From contig DAHWJX010000051.1 of the NCBI GenBank assembly GCA_027343965.1, forward strand, positions 1 through 10,062: DNA of 10,062 nucleotides, written 5' to 3'. Source of the stretch: JAKACU01 sp021821185. Its GTDB lineage: Bacteria; Bacillota; Bacilli; Alicyclobacillales; SLC66. The notes under the pieces were generated by a model. That model did not search any database and was not told the DNA's origin. It saw nothing but the letters and a program-made list of their open reading frames with translations. A program made the translations under genes and the position numbers. Positions 6,539-10,062 of this stretch are shown here, piece after piece (the stretch's first letter is position 1; each line of letters opens with the position of its first letter).

Positions 6539-6859
6539 TTACAACAACTCGTTCATTAACTTGGATATATGATCATCATGAATACCTAAGGACGTGAGTC
6601 GTTCTTGAAGTTTTTGCAGGGTAATACGTCGTTTCAATAAACTGTCTAAAAGATGCAGTTTATCCTCAAAATCCGTAAGTTGTTGAACCGTACGGTGTAC
6701 GATATCATGAACAGCTTGCCGCGAAATGGATAAATGATCTGCAATCTCCGCGAGCGAAAAGTCTTCAAAATAGTACAGTTCAAACGTTTCTCGCTGGCGT
6801 TCTGTTAACATCAAACTATAACAGTCATAAAGAAGATGAGCTTGAACCGCTTTATCCAA
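6539..6859 (-). CDS. ylxM: YlxM/p13-like SRP-associated HTH protein
   Basis: YlxM is a small helix-turn-helix protein encoded just before ffh in many Bacillota. In streptococci it associates with SRP and modulates its GTPase activity. Here it has 106 residues from the chosen start, MDKAVQAHLLYDCYSLMLTE. ERQRETFELYYFEDFSLAEIADHL comes next, then the recognition-helix region SISRQAVHDIVHR (44-56), resembling sigma-70 region 4, and a C-terminal helical tail with a charged dimerisation-like segment. The GTG at 6871 is rejected as start. AAAGGTGATC (6875-6866), an excellent anti-SD match, overlaps that GTG and sits 6 bases before TTG 6859. The YlxM family is usually about 80-120 residues, and the C-terminal ~25 residues extend a little beyond the short B. 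subtilis form. It is the first gene after the promoter at 6889-6917. Confidence 0.93.
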   Translation of the reverse strand: MDKAVQAHLLYDCYSLMLTERQRETFELYYFEDFSLAEIADHLSISRQAVHDIVHRTVQQLTDFEDKLHLLDSLLKRRITLQKLQERLTSLGIHDDHISKLMNELL

Positions 6860-6865
6860 CTGACC

Positions 6866-6875
6866 GATCACCTTT
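6866..6875 (-). promoter_or_regulatory. SD deciding the TTG start of ylxM
   Basis: AAAGGTGATC on the minus strand matches the 3' end of 16S rRNA through AGGTGATC and lies 6 bases before TTG 6859. The annotated-looking GTG 6871 is inside this SD, so TTG is preferred. Confidence 0.75.
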
Positions 6876-6888
6876 CAAGACATTGCCT

Positions 6889-6917
6889 ATCGTACTAAAT
6901 AACGTATCGCCTGTCAA
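6889..6917 (-). promoter_or_regulatory. sigma-A-type promoter for ylxM-ffh-rpsP operon
   Basis: On the minus strand a perfect -35 TTGACA (6917-6912), an exact 17-bp spacer and a -10 TACGAT (6894-6889, 4 of 6 consensus bases) lie in the 70-base gap between ftsY and ylxM. The expected start point is near 6882, giving a leader of about 22 bases before TTG 6859. The short leader and good SD fit a housekeeping operon promoter. The -35 is inside an inverted repeat that overlaps the ftsY stop. Confidence 0.78.
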
Positions 6918-6935
6918 GTAGTTATACTTGTCAGG
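6910..6935. repeat. 11-bp inverted repeat overlapping ftsY stop and ylxM -35 box
   Basis: CCTGTCAAGTA (6910-6920) and TACTTGTCAGG (6925-6935) are reverse complements except at one position, with GTTA between them. One arm contains the ftsY stop codon (6933-6931) and the other the -35 TTGACA. As RNA on the minus strand it forms an 11-bp stem with one A-A mismatch and a 4-base loop, without a U-tract after it. It could be a weak ftsY terminator, a protein-binding dyad over the -35, or both. Confidence 0.55.
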
Positions 6936-7872
6936 TATGGTCCTCGTCAACCCAAGTTGCACCACTAAAAAGCGCTTGCGCATAACCCCCCGCTGAGAAC
7001 GGTTGAAGATCATCAATACTTTCACCGAGACCTATCCATTTAACAGGAATTTGCAGTGCCTGTTTAATGCCGATCACAACACCCCCTTTGGCTGTACCGT
7101 CAAGTTTCGTCAACACGATACCTGTTACTTTCGCGACGTCGCCAAATAACTTCGCCTGCGTTATAGCATTTTGCCCAGTCGTCGCATCAAGCACTAAGAG
7201 AACTTCATGGGGTGCACCAGGTAATTCCCGTGCGATTATGCGGTACACCTTCTCTAGCTCTTCCATGAGATTCGCCTTATTTTGTAAACGCCCAGCTGTA
7301 TCGCATAGAAGAATATCGGCTCCGCGCGCCTTTGCCGCATTGATTGCATCAAAGATTACAGCAGCTGGATCAGACCCTGTGGTTTGCCGAATGACATCCA
7401 CAGACGCGCGTTCGCCCCAAATGATCAATTGTTCGATCGCCGCTGCGCGAAACGTGTCACCAGCTGCGAGTACCACTTTTTTGCCCGCATCGCTCCATTT
7501 TTTTGCCAGCTTACCAATCGTTGTCGTTTTGCCAACACCGTTGACACCGACGAAAAGGATTACCGTGGGCCCCGGTGACGCGAGAGTAAGAGGTTCAGGA
7601 TCCTCACCAAGGATCTCCACGATAGCTTCTTGCAGTACAGGAACCAATTGATCAGCCGTCTCCAATTTTTTACGACGAGCTTCTTTTTGCATCCGGTCCA
7701 GCAAGAACTGAGTAGTTTCAAAGCCGATGTCGGCGGCAAGCAACGTTTCTTCGAGTTCATCATAAAGATCTTCGTCAATACGTCTTCTACGTAAAATTGT
7801 TTCAACACGATCAGTAAACGCTTGCCTGGTTTTTGTCAAACTTACTTTCAAACGATCAAAAATGCCCACCAT
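6931..7872 (-). CDS. ftsY: signal recognition particle receptor FtsY
   Basis: FtsY is the membrane-associated GTPase that receives the SRP-ribosome complex and passes it to SecYEG. The 313-aa protein lacks the acidic A domain of E. coli FtsY and starts directly with an amphipathic N-terminal helix (MVGIFDRLKVSLTKTRQAF), as usual in Bacilli. Then come the N domain bundle with RIDEDLYDELEETLLAADIG (31-50) and the G domain: GVNGVGKTT (109-117), DTFRAAAIEQL (139-149), DTAGRL (191-196), TKLDGTAKGG (255-264) and GLGESIDDLQPF (281-292). All motifs are intact. The start is uncertain among TTG 7875, ATG 7872 and GTG 7869. AAGAAGG lies 5 bases before the ATG and 8 before the GTG. It follows smc by about 29 bases and is probably co-transcribed with it. 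Confidence 0.97.
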   Translation of the reverse strand: MVGIFDRLKVSLTKTRQAFTDRVETILRRRRIDEDLYDELEETLLAADIGFETTQFLLDRMQKEARRKKLETADQLVPVLQEAIVEILGEDPEPLTLASPGPTVILFVGVNGVGKTTTIGKLAKKWSDAGKKVVLAAGDTFRAAAIEQLIIWGERASVDVIRQTTGSDPAAVIFDAINAAKARGADILLCDTAGRLQNKANLMEELEKVYRIIARELPGAPHEVLLVLDATTGQNAITQAKLFGDVAKVTGIVLTKLDGTAKGGVVIGIKQALQIPVKWIGLGESIDDLQPFSAGGYAQALFSGATWVDEDHT

Positions 7873-7901
7873 CAAGGCCTTCTTTCTCTAGAACTGCATT
7901 A

Positions 7902-10062
7902 TCAAGCCGATTCAACGGAATCATCTTCTTCATCGATGACCCGTACAGACACGAGTTTTGAAACGCCTGACTCCTGCATCGTGACCCCATAGAGAACATC
8001 AGCTGCTTCCATGGTACCTCTGCGATGCGTAATGACAATAAACTGTGTTTGCGCGGAAAATTCCTGTAAATAAGAAGCGAATCGAGCTACATTTGCTTCA
8101 TCAAGGGCAGCCTCTACTTCATCAAGAACACAAAATGGCACAGGTCGCACCCGCAAAATCGCAAACAACAGAGCGAGTGCCGTCAGCGCCCTTTCCCCAC
8201 CACTTAACAACGACAATGATTGCATTTTCTTGCCTGGTGGTTCGGCGACAATTTCGATACCTGACCCAAGTGGATCTTGTTCATCAAGCAAAAACACATC
8301 GGCCTTTCCGCCGTCAAAAAGGGAAGAAAATACAAAGCGGAACTGTTCTCTGACCTGCGAGAACACATCCATAAAGCGATGCGCCATTTCCTCATCGATT
8401 CTCTCAATTAATTGTTCAAGTTGCGCTTGTGCTTCAAGCAAGTCCTGCTCTTGCGTTTGTAAAAACGCATAACGCTCTTCAAGACGTTCCAACTCTTCGA
8501 TCGCACCCAAACGAATGTCAGGGAAAGCCTCCAAAGCCCGGCGCAAGGATTGAACTTTTGGACGCAAATCGCTAGGTTGTTCTGTCACAGGATATTTTTC
8601 TTTGGCAAGTTCCAAACCAAGTCCATGTTCATCTCGCAAGAGTTCCATTTTTCCTTCGAGTTCCGTTTCCATGCGGCTAACATTCAATTCATGATTGTGC
8701 ATTTCTTCTTGAAGTCCATGCAAGTCTGTGAGTAAATTATTGCGTTTACTTTCGCCTTCTTCAAGTGCGCGAATGCGTACTTCGCGCAAAGTTCGCATAG
8801 CACTCAAGTCGCGCTGTACACCATCGCGAATTTCTTCGGCACCTTTTCCCGCTTGATCATAGGCTGCCAGTTCTTGACGCAACTGGCTCAAGCGCTCTTG
8901 CGTTTTAGCAGTTTCCGAGTCAACGCGATCTGACTCTTGCGCTAGATGAATCTTGCGTTTTTTTAACTGATCCATCGCCAGCTGCATGCCTCGAACCATT
9001 TCCTGGCGCTGTCCAACTTCGACTTTTAGCGCCGTGATACGGTCCTTTTGATCCGATTGTGCATCTTCAAGTGCAGACAACGTTTGCTCGAGCTGGGCTA
9101 TTTCCTGTTCTATCTGTAAAACGGCTTCATGAGCCTGTGCGAGTCTGTTTTGAAAAAACACAAGTTTGTTCTTCGCTTGTTCGATATCTTGACTTATACG
9201 TTCATTCTCCGCTTCACGAGCCATGTCCTGCCCTTGTAAAGCCTGTAGTTGAACATCAAGACGCACTTGGTTTGCCTGATGTTCGCGAACAGCATGATCA
9301 CACGCGACAAGGTCTTGTTGCCATACAGCTATGTCACGCTTATCTTGCTGCACCTGTAGTACAAGTGACTCACGTTCTTCTGTAAGGTGTCGCAAGTTCA
9401 CTTCAAGTTCCGTTTCACGGCTTACCAGGGAATCAATCTCACGAGACCGGCTTAAAAGACCGACACCACTTTTCGCAACGCTTCCCCCTGACATCGAGCC
9501 GCCAGGATTGACCACGTCGCCTTCTAATGTCACCACACGCACTCTGTGTTGCAACACTCGCGCAATCGTATTGGCCTGCGCAAGACCTATCGCCACAATC
9601 GTATTGCCAAGGAGCCAATCAACGACGTGCCGATAGACGGCATCTGCCATGACAAGTTCAGATGCAACGCCGAGAAAGCCACTCGCTGAACGAACCATCT
9701 GCAAGTCATGTAAAGGAATTTTACGTCCTTTGATCGTCTCAAGAGGCAAAAATGTAGCGCGTCCGAGTTGACGCTTTTTCAAATAATCAATCGCTTTTCG
9801 AGCATCTGCTTCGGTGGCCATGACAATATTTTGCATGGCTCCGCCTAACGCCGTTTCAATCGCACGTTCATGTTCTTGCTCTACTTTAAAAAGATCAGCC
9901 ACCGCCCCGTGTACACCCGTAAGTTTATGACCATCTCCAGCTAACAAAACCGCCTTGGGACCGCCTGCAAATCCATCTCGCTCATGTTGCAGTTCTTGAA
10001 GAGTTTTTAGCCGGCTTTGTGCTGCAAAAAGCGTCCGTTCCAACTCATGCTCGGCCGCAGAG
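7902..10062 (-). CDS. smc: chromosome segregation ATPase Smc (C-terminal part, cut by window edge)
   Basis: Smc is the condensin ATPase that works with ScpA/ScpB to compact and resolve replicated chromosomes. The frame is open to the right edge, so about 719 C-terminal residues of a family size near 1190 are present and the N-terminal Walker A half lies outside. From the edge inward there are the end of the first coiled coil and the hinge (about residues 28-195 of the visible part), with GVHGAVADLF, FLPLETIKGR and the Gly-rich VVNPGGSMSGGS. A long charged second coiled coil follows (to ~560), then the C-terminal head: LSGGERALTALALLFAI (ABC signature), VLDEVEAALDEANV (Walker B and D-loop) and ITHRRGTMEAADVLYGV (H-loop region). 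All C-terminal ATPase motifs are intact. Methionine at 10043 (TTG) is only an internal codon, not the start. ftsY follows directly downstream. Confidence 0.98.
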   Translation of the reverse strand, partial: SAAEHELERTLFAAQSRLKTLQELQHERDGFAGGPKAVLLAGDGHKLTGVHGAVADLFKVEQEHERAIETALGGAMQNIVMATEADARKAIDYLKKRQLGRATFLPLETIKGRKIPLHDLQMVRSASGFLGVASELVMADAVYRHVVDWLLGNTIVAIGLAQANTIARVLQHRVRVVTLEGDVVNPGGSMSGGSVAKSGVGLLSRSREIDSLVSRETELEVNLRHLTEERESLVLQVQQDKRDIAVWQQDLVACDHAVREHQANQVRLDVQLQALQGQDMAREAENERISQDIEQAKNKLVFFQNRLAQAHEAVLQIEQEIAQLEQTLSALEDAQSDQKDRITALKVEVGQRQEMVRGMQLAMDQLKKRKIHLAQESDRVDSETAKTQERLSQLRQELAAYDQAGKGAEEIRDGVQRDLSAMRTLREVRIRALEEGESKRNNLLTDLHGLQEEMHNHELNVSRMETELEGKMELLRDEHGLGLELAKEKYPVTEQPSDLRPKVQSLRRALEAFPDIRLGAIEELERLEERYAFLQTQEQDLLEAQAQLEQLIERIDEEMAHRFMDVFSQVREQFRFVFSSLFDGGKADVFLLDEQDPLGSGIEIVAEPPGKKMQSLSLLSGGERALTALALLFAILRVRPVPFCVLDEVEAALDEANVARFASYLQEFSAQTQFIVITHRRGTMEAADVLYGVTMQESGVSKLVSVRVIDEEDDSVESA

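Noticed and set aside
7067..7651. 194-codon + strand open frame opposite ftsY
   Set aside because: It is antisense to an intact, highly conserved GTPase gene, has low-complexity Ser/Thr/Pro composition and shows no recognisable domain. It is a shadow of ftsY codon usage.
1..10062. tRNA, rRNA, CRISPR array, SRP RNA gene
   Set aside because: Looked for cloverleaf-like arms, regularly spaced repeats and the SRP Alu/S-domain loop sequences. None were seen on either strand.

Overview
The window reads as chromosomal DNA from a low-to-medium GC Gram-positive bacterium (Bacillota, Bacilli). The basis is gene order on the minus strand: smc, ftsY, ylxM, ffh, rpsP, khpA (ylqC), ylqD, rimM, trmD. This is the Bacillus-type SRP / 30S-maturation cluster. 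YlxM and YlqD are Bacillota-type proteins, and the ribosome-binding sites match a Bacillus-like anti-SD. An Alicyclobacillus-like lineage is possible but is not proved by anything visible here.

Layout. Positions 1-636 hold no intact gene. They contain a weak, apparently decayed zinc-ribbon remnant resembling a TnpB C-terminus (138-326) and the leader of the next gene. That leader carries a 14-bp direct repeat at a 32-bp period (561-574 and 593-606) just before the SD. Positions 637-2589 (+) encode a 650-aa membrane acyltransferase fused to an SGNH esterase-like domain (OatA/YrhL type), probably O-acylating a wall polymer. A two-tier hairpin (2634-2689) sits between this gene and the convergent trmD. 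The rest of the window is minus strand: trmD (3442-2675), rimM (3956-3447), ylqD (4421-3999), khpA (4724-4497), rpsP (5045-4773), ffh (6509-5103), ylxM (6859-6539), ftsY (7872-6931) and the C-terminal 719 residues of smc, which runs off the right edge.

How the genes work together. FtsY (SRP receptor), Ffh (SRP GTPase) and YlxM (SRP modulator) serve co-translational membrane targeting. RpsP (bS16), RimM and probably KhpA serve 30S assembly and RNA binding. TrmD makes m1G37 in tRNA. Smc compacts and segregates the chromosome. A good sigma-A-type promoter (TTGACA-17-TACGAT) directly after ftsY probably starts a ylxM-ffh-rpsP-khpA-ylqD-rimM-trmD transcript. A strong hairpin between khpA and ylqD, and the lack of normally placed SDs before rimM and trmD, suggest the distal genes are expressed less than rpsP.

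Start codons were revised from SD positions: rpsP to ATG 5045, ylqD to TTG 4421, ylxM to TTG 6859, and trmD to ATG 3442 (on family alignment). The most notable structural point is that rplS, the usual gene after trmD, is missing here and replaced by the convergent acyltransferase. No clearly novel multi-gene system is visible. The unexplained items are regulatory-scale DNA elements and the degraded left end.
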